From contig NZ_JABEQC010000011.1 in the NCBI RefSeq assembly GCF_013041605.1, positions 98,300 to 162,299 on the forward strand: a stretch of 64,000 nucleotides of DNA. The letters run 5' to 3'. Positions within the stretch are counted from its first letter, which is position 1. Every line of letters starts with the position of its first letter. Below, one piece after another: positions 1 to 8,967 of the stretch. The notes beneath the pieces were generated by a model, which was not told the DNA's origin, did no database searches, and saw nothing but the letters and a program-made list of their open reading frames with translations. The stretch comes from Vibrio plantisponsor. GTDB lineage: Bacteria; Pseudomonadota; Gammaproteobacteria; Enterobacterales; Vibrionaceae. The position numbers and the translations under genes are program-made.

Positions 1-20
1 AAGTGATAAGTGGTCTCCAT
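1..20 (-). CDS. 5' end of a divergent gene, cut by window edge
   Basis: Reading leftwards, an ATG at 20-18 follows an AAGGAAAA ribosome-binding site with about 7 bases of spacing, and six codons (M-E-T-T-Y-H) run open to the window edge. It would be transcribed divergently from the MATE exporter. Too little is present to name the product. Confidence 0.35.
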
Positions 21-226
21 GTCGTTATTTTCCTTTTATTGGTCGCGTTTTTGGTAGAAGTTGCCTGTTGCCTATCATAGACTTAAGCGCCAAAAAATAT
101 CAAACCCATACTTGCATATCCCGTTCGGGCAAAAATATAGAATTAACCACTCTTTTATCTAGCCAGTGATGACACCCTGTCAGCCCACTCTGGGACAGCG
201 TTACTATCCCTTTTAAGGTCAAAATA

Positions 227-1567
227 ATGCCCAAAAATGAAAAATTTCATCAACGTATGTCTATTGTTGCTTTAACGTGGCCAATATTGGTGGAAATTTT
301 GCTGAGGACTGCACTCGGTACCAGTGATGTATTTATGCTTTCTGGTTATTCAGATAAAGCGGTTTCAGCGGTTGGGGTCATCACTCAGCTAACCTTTTTC
401 CTGATCATTGTTTCTACATTTGTCAGCAGCGGCACCGGCATTCTTATTGCTCAATACAATGGTGCGGAGCGAACTCAAGATGCGACTAATGTGGGCGTTG
501 CCAGCATCGCGCTTTCCGTCGTCGTCGGTTTGCTGCTGAGTATTGCTGCGGTGCTGGGTGCTGTGCATCTTATCTCTTTTTATGGTCTCGAACCTCAAGT
601 TGAACTTTATGCTCAAGAATATCTCATCATCAGTGGCGCAATGACCTTCAACGTGACGATTGGCATCGTCTTTACCACCATTCTGCGCAGTTACGGCTAT
701 TCTCGCTCACCTATGGTGGTGAACATGGTCAGTGGTTTGCTGAATGTGGTTGGTAACTATATTGCGCTTTATCAACCGTTCGGGTTGCCTGTTTACGGGG
801 TTCAAGGTGTGGCGATAGCGACGGTTGTGAGTCAGATTGTTGGAACAGTGACTCTTGGCTTTATATTGAAATACAGTCCTATTTCATTGCCGATGGGCTC
901 ATTAAAGAACGTTCCTGCTGGGGTATACAAAAAAATTCTTAAAATAGGCGGAATGAATGCGGGTGAAGTGTTGTCCTATAACATGGCACAGATTGCAATT
1001 GTCTACTTTGTTGTGCAAATGGGAACCGCTTCGCTTGCTGCTTTTACCTATGCGCAAAATATCGCGCGTTTCTCGTTTGCCTTCGCTTTAGCGATAGGTC
1101 AAGCAACTCAGATTCAGACGGGTTACTACATAGGCAAAGGCTGGATAGAGAGTATTCTTAAGCGGGTGCAGATCTATTTCTTGGTGAGTTTTGTTGTCTC
1201 TATTTCTGCTGCCAGTGCTATTTATTTGCTTAGAGATTCGATATTGCCTCTGTTTACTCATCAACCGGAGATCTTGTATCTCACAGGGACATTAATGATG
1301 GGGTCGATCATTCTTGAAGCAGGACGTGTGTTTAACCTTGTTTTTATCTCTGCTTTGAAAGGGGCAGGCGACGTTCGTTTCCCAGTACAAATAGGCATAC
1401 TGTGCATGTGGGGTGTTGGGGTGTGTTTCTCTTACCTTTTAGGCATTCATTGGGGCTTTGGGGTTATTGGTGCTTGGATGGCGATAGCTTTAGATGAATG
1501 GGTGCGTGGCATCATTATGTTGGTGAGATGGCGTTCATCATCTTGGGTCAGGTTCAAACTTCTGTAA
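227..1567 (+). CDS. MATE family multidrug/Na+ efflux transporter
   Basis: Inner-membrane antiporter-like protein of 446 residues, the usual MatE length. About twelve hydrophobic segments span the chain. The N-terminal half carries the family pattern of polar residues in TM1-TM2 (near W-P-I-L-V-E) and a G-T-S-D-V loop. MATE proteins export cationic drugs or metabolites using H+ or Na+ gradients; the substrate cannot be read from sequence. The ATG is preceded by AAGG at 214-217. The gene stands alone and is closed by a strong terminator, so it is probably not part of the sugar locus downstream. DinF-like or NorM-like subfamily is not decided. Confidence 0.85.
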   Translation: MPKNEKFHQRMSIVALTWPILVEILLRTALGTSDVFMLSGYSDKAVSAVGVITQLTFFLIIVSTFVSSGTGILIAQYNGAERTQDATNVGVASIALSVVVGLLLSIAAVLGAVHLISFYGLEPQVELYAQEYLIISGAMTFNVTIGIVFTTILRSYGYSRSPMVVNMVSGLLNVVGNYIALYQPFGLPVYGVQGVAIATVVSQIVGTVTLGFILKYSPISLPMGSLKNVPAGVYKKILKIGGMNAGEVLSYNMAQIAIVYFVVQMGTASLAAFTYAQNIARFSFAFALAIGQATQIQTGYYIGKGWIESILKRVQIYFLVSFVVSISAASAIYLLRDSILPLFTHQPEILYLTGTLMMGSIILEAGRVFNLVFISALKGAGDVRFPVQIGILCMWGVGVCFSYLLGIHWGFGVIGAWMAIALDEWVRGIIMLVRWRSSSWVRFKLL

Positions 1568-1603
1568 CATAAAGCTGTTTTCATATAACGGTGGAAGAAA
1601 GTT

Positions 1604-1655
1604 GCCCGTGAAATTTTTCATAATATTGAAAGTTTTCACGGGCGGTTTGTTTTTT
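1604..1655 (+). terminator. Rho-independent terminator after the MATE gene
   Basis: GCCCGTGAAA (1604-1613) pairs perfectly with TTTCACGGGC (1634-1643) around a 20-base loop, followed within seven bases by a T-run at 1650-1655. Confidence 0.8.
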
Positions 1656-1706
1656 AAGCACAAAGAGCACGAATTTTTCGTGACTAAATTCGCTAAACCT
1701 CATGAA

Positions 1707-1722
1707 ATGAAAGCGATTTCAT
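1707..1722. promoter_or_regulatory. Candidate LacI/GalR-family operator upstream of the porin
   Basis: ATGAAAGCGATTTCAT has perfect outer symmetry (ATGAAA/TTTCAT) around a central CG-containing core, the typical shape of LacI/GalR-family operators. Two LacI-family regulators lie in the same locus (5646 and 19041); which one binds here is not known. Confidence 0.5.
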
Positions 1723-1865
1723 TGTTGGTGAACTAGGAAATTCATTCTTAACTAATTGAATTCCATTTAATATCCCTATCTAAAATTCTTCACGACTGTT
1801 TCATGTTAATTATTTCGATATGCGGGTGTGAAGTCGGCAAATATTTTCAAACCTTTCATTACTTA

Positions 1866-1910
1866 TTATTTCCCTGAATTAGAACAAACCTAAATTTAAT
1901 AGGGAAATAA
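1866..1910 (+). promoter_or_regulatory. Porin leader hairpin masking the Shine-Dalgarno
   Basis: TTATTTCCCT (1866-1875) is perfectly complementary to AGGGAAATAA (1901-1910), ten base pairs with a 25-base loop. The right arm contains the AGGGA ribosome-binding site of the porin, whose ATG is at 1912. Folding would hide the start site. This suggests translational control by temperature, an sRNA or a protein, but this is inferred from complementarity alone. Confidence 0.5.
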
Positions 1911-1911
1911 C

Positions 1912-3204
1912 ATGAAGAACTTTAAAGTTTTACCAATAACTTTTGCTGTGGCATCTATTTTATCCTCTGCCTCTGTGTTCGCGGCAGATACCGATATTTC
2001 AGCTTTAGAAAAGCGTATTCAGGAGCTGGAAGCTAAGGTTGTTGAAATTGATTATGTAAATGATCAACAACAAGCTGTATTGACGCCAGATACAAAAGTA
2101 CCTCAAGGAATTATCTTCTCTGGTTATGCTCGCTACGGCGCACATTATTCAGATAGCGATAACCGTTATGTCCTCGTCGGTAGCTCAGGTAAGTCTCTGG
2201 GTCGTCTTGGCAACGAAGCTAACGGTGGTGAGTTCCAGTTCGGCAAAATCTTCCAAGCGGACAACGGCGCCAAGTGGGACTTAGTTTTGATGATTGATGA
2301 GTGGTCTCATCGTGACTGGATTCCTGCTGGTGGTTCTGCTGGCGGTGTAAGCTTGAAAAAAATGTACGCAGGTGTAACCAACATATTTGAAAGCCAACCT
2401 GAGCTGTATATGTGGGCAGGTCGTGATTTCCACGGTCGTCTACAACAAGGTTTGAACGATTACTTCGTATTCACTCACGATGGTCAAGGTGCGGGTTTCA
2501 ACAACTTAAATCTTGGTGGCGCTAAGCTAGACATGGGCTTTGTGGGTAAAGTCGACTCTTCAGCTGGCAGCCTAAACAATGATACTGGTGTTTACGCTAT
2601 TACTTCTAGACTGCACAGCATCAACGCGGGTATCGGTAATCTAGACCTATACGCAAACTACGGTTTTGCTTCAGACCAAGCAGGCGCAGACAAAACCAAT
2701 GAAGATTCATGGCAAGTCGGTGCAGTATTGGGCCTAGGCAGCTCAAACAAACTGGTTATGAAGTACGCGGATGGTGCTGATGATTCTGCGTTTGATTTAG
2801 CGGGTGACAAACAAGTGGTATACGCGAGTTTGGAAGGTAATGCTAAAGCATCTGATCAATTCATCATTGACTACTTAGTCTCTTACAAAAACATTGCTGG
2901 CGCTGACGCAGATGAGAAAAACGAATACGCAGGTATCGTTCGTCCTCAATACCAATGGGATGAAGTGCATTCAACTTGGCTAGAAGCGGGTTATGCGATG
3001 GAAGATTGGGATAACGGCAAAGAAGTGAATGGTTGGAAAGTAACACTTTCTCAAAACGTTTCACTTGGTGGTCTACCTTGGAGCCGTCCAATGCTACGTT
3101 TCTACACCACTGTGGGTGATGTTGAAACGACTGAAGCAGGTTCTTCTACTTCAACAACTGTTGATACAGTTGCAGTAGGTGCAATGTTCGAAGCATGGTG
3201 GTAA
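1912..3204 (+). CDS. LamB-type carbohydrate-selective outer-membrane porin
   Basis: Outer-membrane beta-barrel for sugar uptake, 430 residues. A cleavable signal peptide (about 1-24, ending S-V-F-A-A) is followed by a short coiled-coil-like helix (about 28-52, alternating L/I and charged residues), as in ScrY and several Vibrio sugar porins. The barrel begins at G-Y-A-R-Y-G-A-H and ends with aromatic F-E-A-W-W, the LamB-type C-terminal signature. It is the first gene of a cluster encoding an ABC importer and beta-glucoside enzymes, so it probably admits beta-linked oligosaccharides rather than maltodextrins. The specificity is inferred from neighbours. Its leader has an operator-like site and an SD-masking hairpin. 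Confidence 0.85.
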   Translation: MKNFKVLPITFAVASILSSASVFAADTDISALEKRIQELEAKVVEIDYVNDQQQAVLTPDTKVPQGIIFSGYARYGAHYSDSDNRYVLVGSSGKSLGRLGNEANGGEFQFGKIFQADNGAKWDLVLMIDEWSHRDWIPAGGSAGGVSLKKMYAGVTNIFESQPELYMWAGRDFHGRLQQGLNDYFVFTHDGQGAGFNNLNLGGAKLDMGFVGKVDSSAGSLNNDTGVYAITSRLHSINAGIGNLDLYANYGFASDQAGADKTNEDSWQVGAVLGLGSSNKLVMKYADGADDSAFDLAGDKQVVYASLEGNAKASDQFIIDYLVSYKNIAGADADEKNEYAGIVRPQYQWDEVHSTWLEAGYAMEDWDNGKEVNGWKVTLSQNVSLGGLPWSRPMLRFYTTVGDVETTEAGSSTSTTVDTVAVGAMFEAWW

Positions 3205-3291
3205 TCCACTCATAGTTTACTGTCTATCTATGTATTAGCCCCAAAGGCAGATTATTGGGGCTTGGTTTACCAACCAATTTAACTCCAACTT

Positions 3292-3317
3292 TGGGCACCA
3301 ATGTGTGCCCATTTTTT
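3292..3317 (+). terminator. Terminator between porin and chemoreceptor
   Basis: TGGGCAC (3292-3298) pairs with GTGCCCA (3305-3311), followed immediately by TTTTTT. A second, weaker stem AGCCCCAA/TTGGGGCT (3237-3262) precedes it. Its position shows that the downstream chemoreceptor cannot start before about 3320. Confidence 0.8.
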
Positions 3318-3365
3318 ATCTTGCAAAGAGCAGCATGTAGTGAATTGTTTATCAGTAGGTGGAGT

Positions 3366-5390
3366 ATGCCTTTTCAATCGTTAGTTTCTCGTCTCTATCT
3401 TGGTTGTATGTGCGTTATCGCAATTATGATCGGGTCTGCATGGCTATCTGTCAGTAGTAACCAGAACGTTACGGCTAAGATGGAATCCATCACTCAAGAT
3501 GCAACGCCGCTGATGCTTCGCTCAGCGCAGCTTACCATTGATTTTCTTAACATTAACCGCAGTTTGACGCCGTATCTATCGGCTCAATATCTGGATGAAC
3601 TGCCGCCATTTGTTGAGTCAATTCAAGCCAATATAGAGACTTATAATACTCAGCTTCGTTGGTTTGTTGCTCAAACACAGCAACGCCCAGACTTGCATGA
3701 TTACGTAGAGCCAATCACAGAGCAGGGAGAGCAGGTATTAGAGGTTTTGAATGCGGTCATTGACACTCATGCCAGTTACTTAGATCAGTTAGACCAGAGC
3801 TATCTGTTGCAGTCTCAGTTCCAATCACTCGTCACTCAGTTGGGTAATGCGCTTCAACGTGCACGCAGCAGCGCAGATTCGGCAGAGGCGCTAAAAGCTC
3901 TGGATGCACTTACCAGCCAAGTTGGTTTGTTGAACAACGAAGCTAACGAAGTGTTCAAGTTGCAAGATATGACGGAGCTCCGCTCCGTTGCTCGTCGCTT
4001 GACCAATCGCCAGCGTTATCTTGACGAGAGTGAACAACTGCTGATCAAAAATCACTCAAAGCTCTATTCTTCGCTTGAAACACCCCTTTCAGTACTTAAA
4101 CAACTTACTTTCCAACCAACAGGCGCAGTAAAGATGCATGTTGATGTGGTTGAACAAGCTGAGAATCTCGCAAAATTACGCTCTGAATTAGAGCAAAAAA
4201 TTGATGCTCAGTTGGCGAATGTCGACAACCTTTCTCTGTATGCCAACCAAATTGCCAACCAACTTTATGATGAAGCAAGACAAGCATCGAGCGAGACACG
4301 TTCGCTGTTTATTGCTATTTCGCTGGCCTCCATTTTTGTTACTGCATGTCTGGTGCTGAGTTTTACCAATATGGTGCGTAAAGCGACCGGACTTTTGCTC
4401 AATGCTTTAAATCGAATTGCAGCTAAAGATTTGACTCAGGAAGTGGAATACTCGGCAAATAATGAATTTGGACAAGTGGCGGAAAAGGTCAACCTGGTTG
4501 TTCGCCATCTATCATTGATTATTGAACGCATACGTCAATCAAGCGCCGAGCTCAATAGCACCTCATTGACCAATCAGGGAATCAGTACCGAACTCAATAG
4601 TGCTATCTACGAACAAACGTCACAGACGGTATCAGTGGCTTCTGCGATGGAAGAGATTGAATGTTCGGTGACGGACATTGCTCAGTCGACCGAAGACACG
4701 CTGAGCCTAGTGACAGAAGCGGTTGAGCACTCCGATAAGGCGCAAACAGATATGACTGAGAATGTCGCAATGTTGGAACGACTTTCTCATGAGTTAAATC
4801 AAGTCACGGCAACGAATCAAGCTCTGGAACAAGAGAGCATCAGCATTGAATCTATCTTGGATACCATTTCCGGTATCTCTGAGCAGACCAACTTACTTGC
4901 GTTGAATGCTGCAATTGAAGCGGCTCGTGCAGGTGAATATGGGCGAGGATTTTCAGTAGTTGCGGATGAGGTCAGGATTCTTGCGGCTCAAACTACCCAT
5001 AGCGCGAAGGAAATTCAAAATAAAATTGAGCGTTTACAGAGACAAACGGATATGGCAGGCAAACAGATTTCCAACTGCCTTTCTGGTATGACCCAAAGTA
5101 TGCAGCAAGCCAAACAGGTTAATGGGCGTTTTGTGAAGTTGCATGAACTGCTTAATCAAGTCTCTCATCGCAGTCAACAAATCGCTTCAGCGACTATCGT
5201 TCATCAATCTGTTGCCAGTGAAGTGACGAAAAATGTCAGTCATATTCATTCGTTATCCGAGCAAAATTTACATCGCTCAACCCAAGTGGCAGAGCATGGT
5301 GAGAAATTAGAACGTTTGGCTGAAATTCAATTTGAATTGACGGACAGTTTTATTTTGCAACCGGAAGAACGAAATAAAGAAGTTATATAA
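3366..5390 (+). CDS. Methyl-accepting chemotaxis protein with helical periplasmic sensor
   Basis: Transmembrane chemoreceptor of 674 residues from the ATG at 3366, chosen because AGGTGGAG lies just upstream and a terminator precedes it; an in-frame start at 3255 lies inside a terminator hairpin. Order: TM1 (about 9-29), a long helical periplasmic region (about 30-310, of the 4HB/HBM type rather than Cache), TM2 (about 312-334), HAMP, then a cytoplasmic coiled coil with the invariant hairpin tip ([11 protein letters not shown] near residue 507). No C-terminal CheR-binding pentapeptide is seen. Placement between the sugar porin and its transport operon suggests it senses the imported sugar, perhaps via the binding protein at 6669; that link is inference. 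Confidence 0.85.
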   Translation: MPFQSLVSRLYLGCMCVIAIMIGSAWLSVSSNQNVTAKMESITQDATPLMLRSAQLTIDFLNINRSLTPYLSAQYLDELPPFVESIQANIETYNTQLRWFVAQTQQRPDLHDYVEPITEQGEQVLEVLNAVIDTHASYLDQLDQSYLLQSQFQSLVTQLGNALQRARSSADSAEALKALDALTSQVGLLNNEANEVFKLQDMTELRSVARRLTNRQRYLDESEQLLIKNHSKLYSSLETPLSVLKQLTFQPTGAVKMHVDVVEQAENLAKLRSELEQKIDAQLANVDNLSLYANQIANQLYDEARQASSETRSLFIAISLASIFVTACLVLSFTNMVRKATGLLLNALNRIAAKDLTQEVEYSANNEFGQVAEKVNLVVRHLSLIIERIRQSSAELNSTSLTNQGISTELNSAIYEQTSQTVSVASAMEEIECSVTDIAQSTEDTLSLVTEAVEHSDKAQTDMTENVAMLERLSHELNQVTATNQALEQESISIESILDTISGISEQTNLLALNAAIEAARAGEYGRGFSVVADEVRILAAQTTHSAKEIQNKIERLQRQTDMAGKQISNCLSGMTQSMQQAKQVNGRFVKLHELLNQVSHRSQQIASATIVHQSVASEVTKNVSHIHSLSEQNLHRSTQVAEHGEKLERLAEIQFELTDSFILQPEERNKEVI

Positions 5391-5560
5391 GAAAGCATTA
5401 AATACGGATGTTTTAAATATTTTTAAGCTTTTTAATAAGAATATTTATAACTCGTGAAGCTCAACGGGATAATTCGTTTCATGAAACTGTTTCATGGGCG
5501 AGGGTGAAATTGTAAGAGCTCTCTACTTTTATGAAAGCTCTATTTTTCCCAAAAAATTAG

Positions 5561-5576
5561 TGTGACCACACTCACT
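5561..5576 (+). promoter_or_regulatory. CRP (cAMP receptor protein) binding site
   Basis: TGTGA-CCACAC-TCACT matches the CRP consensus TGTGA-N6-TCACA at nine of ten defined positions. Its centre (5568.5) lies 41.5 bases upstream of a plausible start site at 5610, the class II activator position. Confidence 0.65.
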
Positions 5577-5597
5577 CATTACACTCACTAACTACGG

Positions 5598-5610
5598 AAT
5601 ACTTAGCTTG
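5598..5610 (+). promoter_or_regulatory. Candidate class II promoter of the regulator-transporter operon
   Basis: AATACT (5598-5603) is a reasonable -10 with the key A2 and T6. There is no good -35, as expected when CRP replaces it. The predicted start is about 5610. Confidence 0.45.
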
Positions 5611-5623
5611 TAAGCGTTTTCAA
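5608..5623. promoter_or_regulatory. LacI-family operator overlapping the transcription start
   Basis: TTGTAAGCGTTTTCAA is a near-palindrome centred on CG, close to the idealised TTGAAAGCGCTTTCAA of the family. It covers the predicted +1 and lies 22 bases before the GTG of the LacI gene, which fits autorepression and sugar induction of the whole operon. Confidence 0.6.
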
Positions 5624-5645
5624 CAAAAGTAGTATTGAGGTATCG

Positions 5646-6650
5646 GTGGCAACAATTAAACACGTCTCTGAGCATGCGGGGGTATCTCAGGCGACAGTAT
5701 CCAGAGTGATTAATGGTACTTGTCGTGTGAGTCACGATAAAAAGCTAAAAGTCGAAAAAGCGATTAAAGAGCTGGGTTACCGCCCTAACTCTATTGCTCA
5801 GGCTTTAGCATCGAGTCGTACTGGCAGCGTGGGAATTGTTGTTCCGGAACTAAGTGGCTTTTATTCGGGCATGCTTCATTGCTTAGAAGAGAATCTACGT
5901 CGCTTTGGCTACCATGCCATCGTGACTGCGGGTTCCGATACTGAACAGGGGCAACGCGAGTCTGTAGAGTTTCTGCTAGGGCGCAGAGTCGATGCATTGA
6001 TTCTCCATGTTCAGCATCTGAGTGATGATTACTTAATCTCTTTGGAAGAGCAGGGCATTCCAGTGGTTTTGGTGAACCGCTTTGTTCCAGAGATGTACCG
6101 AAGCTGTATTGATATTGATAACGAGCTGGGGGGAAAACTCGCGACTCAATATCTATTGCATAAAGGCCATACCGAGATCGCCTGTATTACCGGCCCTCTA
6201 GACAAATCTGATGCTCGAGGACGCTTACAGGGCTATCGAAGAGCCTTGGAAGATGCAGGGTTGGAGTATAACGAAGCACTGGTTTCTGAAGCAGGTTTTA
6301 CGGAAGAAACAGGTGTTATCGCGACGAAGAAATTGCTGAAGAGAGACTGTCGGTTCACTGCGATTTTTGCGTCAAATGATCATATGGCGTTTGGAGCATT
6401 TGAGGTGTTACGGGAAGCCGGTTATTTCATTCCTAATGACATTTCACTTGTGGGTTTTGACGATAACATTTTTGCTCGTTATCTCACTCCCTCTTTAACC
6501 ACGATTAATTTTCCAATTGAGCAGATGAGCATTGAGGCAGTACAGCTCACTTTGCAAAAGCTTAACAAGAATAAGCAAGATGTGAATTTCAAACTCAACC
6601 CTGCGTTGGTAGTGCGAGATTCAGTCAAGGACATAACGAGTACCCTATAA
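5646..6650 (+). CDS. LacI-family transcriptional regulator (local repressor)
   Basis: Sugar-responsive DNA-binding protein of 334 residues. The start is a GTG giving M-A-T-I-K-H-V, so the LacI helix-turn-helix lies right at the N-terminus (about 2-25, A-G-V-S-Q-A-T-V-S-R) with the hinge helix near 45-58. A periplasmic-binding-protein-like effector domain follows (S-V-G-I-V-V-P onwards; D-N-E-L-G-G and G-F-D-D-N are family landmarks). It is 18 bases upstream of the ABC binding-protein gene and probably leads its operon. Effector is unknown; a beta-linked disaccharide or its phosphate is likely. Confidence 0.88.
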   Translation: MATIKHVSEHAGVSQATVSRVINGTCRVSHDKKLKVEKAIKELGYRPNSIAQALASSRTGSVGIVVPELSGFYSGMLHCLEENLRRFGYHAIVTAGSDTEQGQRESVEFLLGRRVDALILHVQHLSDDYLISLEEQGIPVVLVNRFVPEMYRSCIDIDNELGGKLATQYLLHKGHTEIACITGPLDKSDARGRLQGYRRALEDAGLEYNEALVSEAGFTEETGVIATKKLLKRDCRFTAIFASNDHMAFGAFEVLREAGYFIPNDISLVGFDDNIFARYLTPSLTTINFPIEQMSIEAVQLTLQKLNKNKQDVNFKLNPALVVRDSVKDITSTL

Positions 6651-6668
6651 CTACATTAAGGATAAAGC

Positions 6669-7913
6669 ATGAAATTTAAGACCTTAGCACTTTCGAGTGC
6701 GATTGCGCTGGGACTTGCTACAACGGCAACCGCAGCTGATAGCCAGATCCGTTTTGATGGTTTCCCTGATTTTGATAGCAGCTTGAAAGTTCTGCTACCT
6801 GACTTCGAGAAAGAAACGGGCATCAAGGTTGATTACCTGATGAACAACCACGGTGACCACCACACTAAGCTAACGACTAACCTTGCAACAGGCTCAGGCG
6901 CTGGTGATGTGATCGTTGTGGATGTAGAGAAAATTGGTCCATTTGTAGCGTCTGGTGGCTTAGTTAACTTGTCTGAAAAATACGGTGCTGATAAGTATGC
7001 TGACCGTTTTGCTCCGTATGCTTGGACGCAAGGTAAAGGCGCTGATGGCTCAGTTTACGGTATACCTGTCGACCTGGGTCCCGGTGTTATGTACTACCGT
7101 ACCGACATCTTCAAAAACGCGGGTATTGACGTTAGTGAAGCGATCAAAGACTGGGATTCATACATCAAAGCCGGCGAAAAGCTAAAAGCGAAAAACATTC
7201 AGTTGATTGCTTCAGCGGCAGACGTTGCACAAGCGATTATCTTTACCACAGTACCTGAAGGCGAAGGTTTGTACTTCGACAAAGAAGGTAACCCAGTGGT
7301 CACTTCTGAGCGTTTTGTGCACGCATTTGAAGTTGCGAAGGAAATTCGTGACAAAGGCTTAGATGGAAAAATTTTAGCTTGGTCAAACGAGTGGTACGAA
7401 GGCTTCCGTAACGGTACGTTTGCAACTCAGTTATCTGGTGCTTGGCTACTTGGTCACTTAAACAACTGGATTGCTCCGGGAACTGCAGGCAAATGGGGTG
7501 TATCTCACCTACCTGACGGTATCTACGGCAGCTGGGGTGGTTCTTTCCTTTCTATCCCTACCCAATCAACTAAACAAGATGAAGCGTGGAAGCTAATTGA
7601 ATACATGACCACTCGTCGTGATGTACAGCTTAAACACTTTGAAACTATCGCAGCATTCCCTGCTAACGTAACCACTTACGATGACGCTTTGTTTGAACAA
7701 GAAATGCCTTTCTTAGGTGGTCAGAAAGCTCGTTTGTTGTTTGCTGAAGTGGCGAAAAATATCAAGCCTGTTGCACCAGCGAAAGGTGACCACGTGGCGC
7801 GCTCTATCATTCTAGAAAATGCACTGATGGAAGTGTTAGACGAAGGCAAAGATATCAAGACTGCGCTTGAAGAAGCTGAGCGCTTGATTAAACGTCGTAC
7901 GCGTAACATGTAA
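6669..7913 (+). CDS. ABC transporter sugar-binding protein (CUT1 family)
   Basis: Periplasmic solute-binding protein of 414 residues. The Sec signal peptide is about 1-22 (T-A-T-A-A/D-S); there is no lipobox cysteine. The mature chain is a family 1 extracellular binding protein: an N-terminal L-P-D-F-E-K-E-T-G-I segment, G-D-V-I-V-V-D, and a C-terminal half with W-G-G-S and W-K-L-I-E-Y-M. It delivers oligosaccharide to the two permeases downstream. AAGGATAA forms the ribosome-binding site. An intercistronic hairpin at 7935-7957 follows, as is common after binding-protein genes. Ligand is inferred as a beta-gluco-oligosaccharide from the GH1 and GH94 genes in the same operon. Confidence 0.88.
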   Translation: MKFKTLALSSAIALGLATTATAADSQIRFDGFPDFDSSLKVLLPDFEKETGIKVDYLMNNHGDHHTKLTTNLATGSGAGDVIVVDVEKIGPFVASGGLVNLSEKYGADKYADRFAPYAWTQGKGADGSVYGIPVDLGPGVMYYRTDIFKNAGIDVSEAIKDWDSYIKAGEKLKAKNIQLIASAADVAQAIIFTTVPEGEGLYFDKEGNPVVTSERFVHAFEVAKEIRDKGLDGKILAWSNEWYEGFRNGTFATQLSGAWLLGHLNNWIAPGTAGKWGVSHLPDGIYGSWGGSFLSIPTQSTKQDEAWKLIEYMTTRRDVQLKHFETIAAFPANVTTYDDALFEQEMPFLGGQKARLLFAEVAKNIKPVAPAKGDHVARSIILENALMEVLDEGKDIKTALEEAERLIKRRTRNM

Positions 7914-7934
7914 GCTAGAGTTGTTTTAATTTTT

Positions 7935-7957
7935 GGGAGGCGTTACTTACGCCTCCC
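7935..7957 (+). promoter_or_regulatory. Intercistronic hairpin between binding protein and permease genes
   Basis: GGGAGGCGT (7935-7943) pairs with ACGCCTCCC (7949-7957) around a five-base loop. No T-run follows (TAGGTAAGG), so it looks less like a terminator than like an mRNA-stabilising stem that keeps the binding-protein message more abundant, as known for malE-malF. Confidence 0.55.
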
Positions 7958-7976
7958 TAGGTAAGGGGTTGTTACT

Positions 7977-8966
7977 ATGAACCAATCTACAGGTAACTCA
8001 GTGAAAACATCAGGCGGCGAAAGCCTTTTTTCTCGCCTGAATTTGAAAGCGCTTACACCGTATTCGTTTCTGTTGCCATTTTTAGTTATTTTCTCTGTAT
8101 TTGGAATTTTTCCGTTACTTTTTTCTGTTTTCTTGTCGTTTCACTCATGGAACCCTGTGGAAGGGCTGGGAGCGATGGAATATGTGGGCGTTGAAAACTA
8201 CCAAATCGCTCTCACAGACCCATGGCTATGGCGTTCTCTGCAAAATACCTTTTGGTTAGCGATTACATCTGGCCTAGCTCAGCACTTAATTGCCATTCCG
8301 GTTGCGTACATTCTTGTTTCGATGGGGGATAAAATCCGTCATTGGTTGACATCAGCGTATTTTCTTCCGTACATCACTTCTACGGTTGCGGCATCACTGA
8401 TCTTCTTCAACATGTATTCACCAAACTCAGGCATCATCAACCAGACTTTGATGGCGCTGGCAGACAGTTCACTGTTTGGTTGGGCATTTGCATGGGTGAA
8501 TGATTTTCAGCCAATTCGCTGGTTGGATGATGCAACTTTGATTAAGCCATCTATCGCTATCATGGTGTTCTGGAAGTACACAGGTTTCAACATCGTACTG
8601 TACACCACAGGCTTAATGACGATTCCAAAAGACATTCTTGAAGCTGCCCGTATGGACGGTGCTAACGCACTACGTCGCTTCTGGAACATTTCACTACCTA
8701 TGATTCGCCCGTTTGTTTTCTTCGCTGTAACTATGACCATCATTGGTAACTTACAGTTGTTTGAAGAACCGTTCGTGTTGACGCGCGGCGGCGGCGGTAC
8801 TGGTCAGGCTGGTCTTACTATCTCTATGTATTTGTACAAAGTGGGCTGGGAATGGCTTGAAATGGGTACGGCGTCAGCTATCTCTTGGTTGCTGTTTGCG
8901 CTGATTGCCGCTTGTACCATGGTTCAATTCTTCTTCTTCGGTAAAAAAGGTTTGGGGGAGCAATAA
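7977..8966 (+). CDS. ABC sugar permease, MalF/UgpA-like (CUT1)
   Basis: Inner-membrane permease of 329 residues with six hydrophobic segments and the EAA loop that contacts the ATPase (about 219-240, D-I-L-E-A-A-R-M-D-G-A followed by W-N-I-S-L-P). The cytoplasmic N-terminus of about 30 residues precedes TM1 (P-Y-S-F-L-L-P-F). It pairs with the permease starting one base after its stop codon. Substrate is inferred from the operon. Confidence 0.9.
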   Translation: MNQSTGNSVKTSGGESLFSRLNLKALTPYSFLLPFLVIFSVFGIFPLLFSVFLSFHSWNPVEGLGAMEYVGVENYQIALTDPWLWRSLQNTFWLAITSGLAQHLIAIPVAYILVSMGDKIRHWLTSAYFLPYITSTVAASLIFFNMYSPNSGIINQTLMALADSSLFGWAFAWVNDFQPIRWLDDATLIKPSIAIMVFWKYTGFNIVLYTTGLMTIPKDILEAARMDGANALRRFWNISLPMIRPFVFFAVTMTIIGNLQLFEEPFVLTRGGGGTGQAGLTISMYLYKVGWEWLEMGTASAISWLLFALIAACTMVQFFFFGKKGLGEQ

Positions 8967-8967
8967 C

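Larger units (their letters stand above)
1568..1911. other. Intergenic control region of the porin
   Basis: This 344-base stretch holds the MATE terminator, a LacI-type operator candidate (1707-1722), the 11-mer ACTGTTTCATG (1795-1805) that recurs upstream of the LacI gene (5486-5496), and a leader hairpin over the porin ribosome-binding site (1866-1910). No convincing -10/-35 pair or full CRP site was seen; only a half-site TGTGA near 1829. Confidence 0.5.

Noticed and set aside
1827..1842. CRP site upstream of the porin
   Set aside because: Only the left half TGTGA is present; the right half CAAAT does not match TCACA.
3255..3365. Longer start for the chemoreceptor at 3255
   Set aside because: The codons lie across two terminator hairpins and lack a ribosome-binding site; ATG 3366 with AGGTGGAG is better and places TM1 at the N-terminus.
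8905..8967. Longer start for the second permease at 8905
   Set aside because: It would overlap the first permease by 62 bases; ATG 8968 follows directly after the stop with a good ribosome-binding site.
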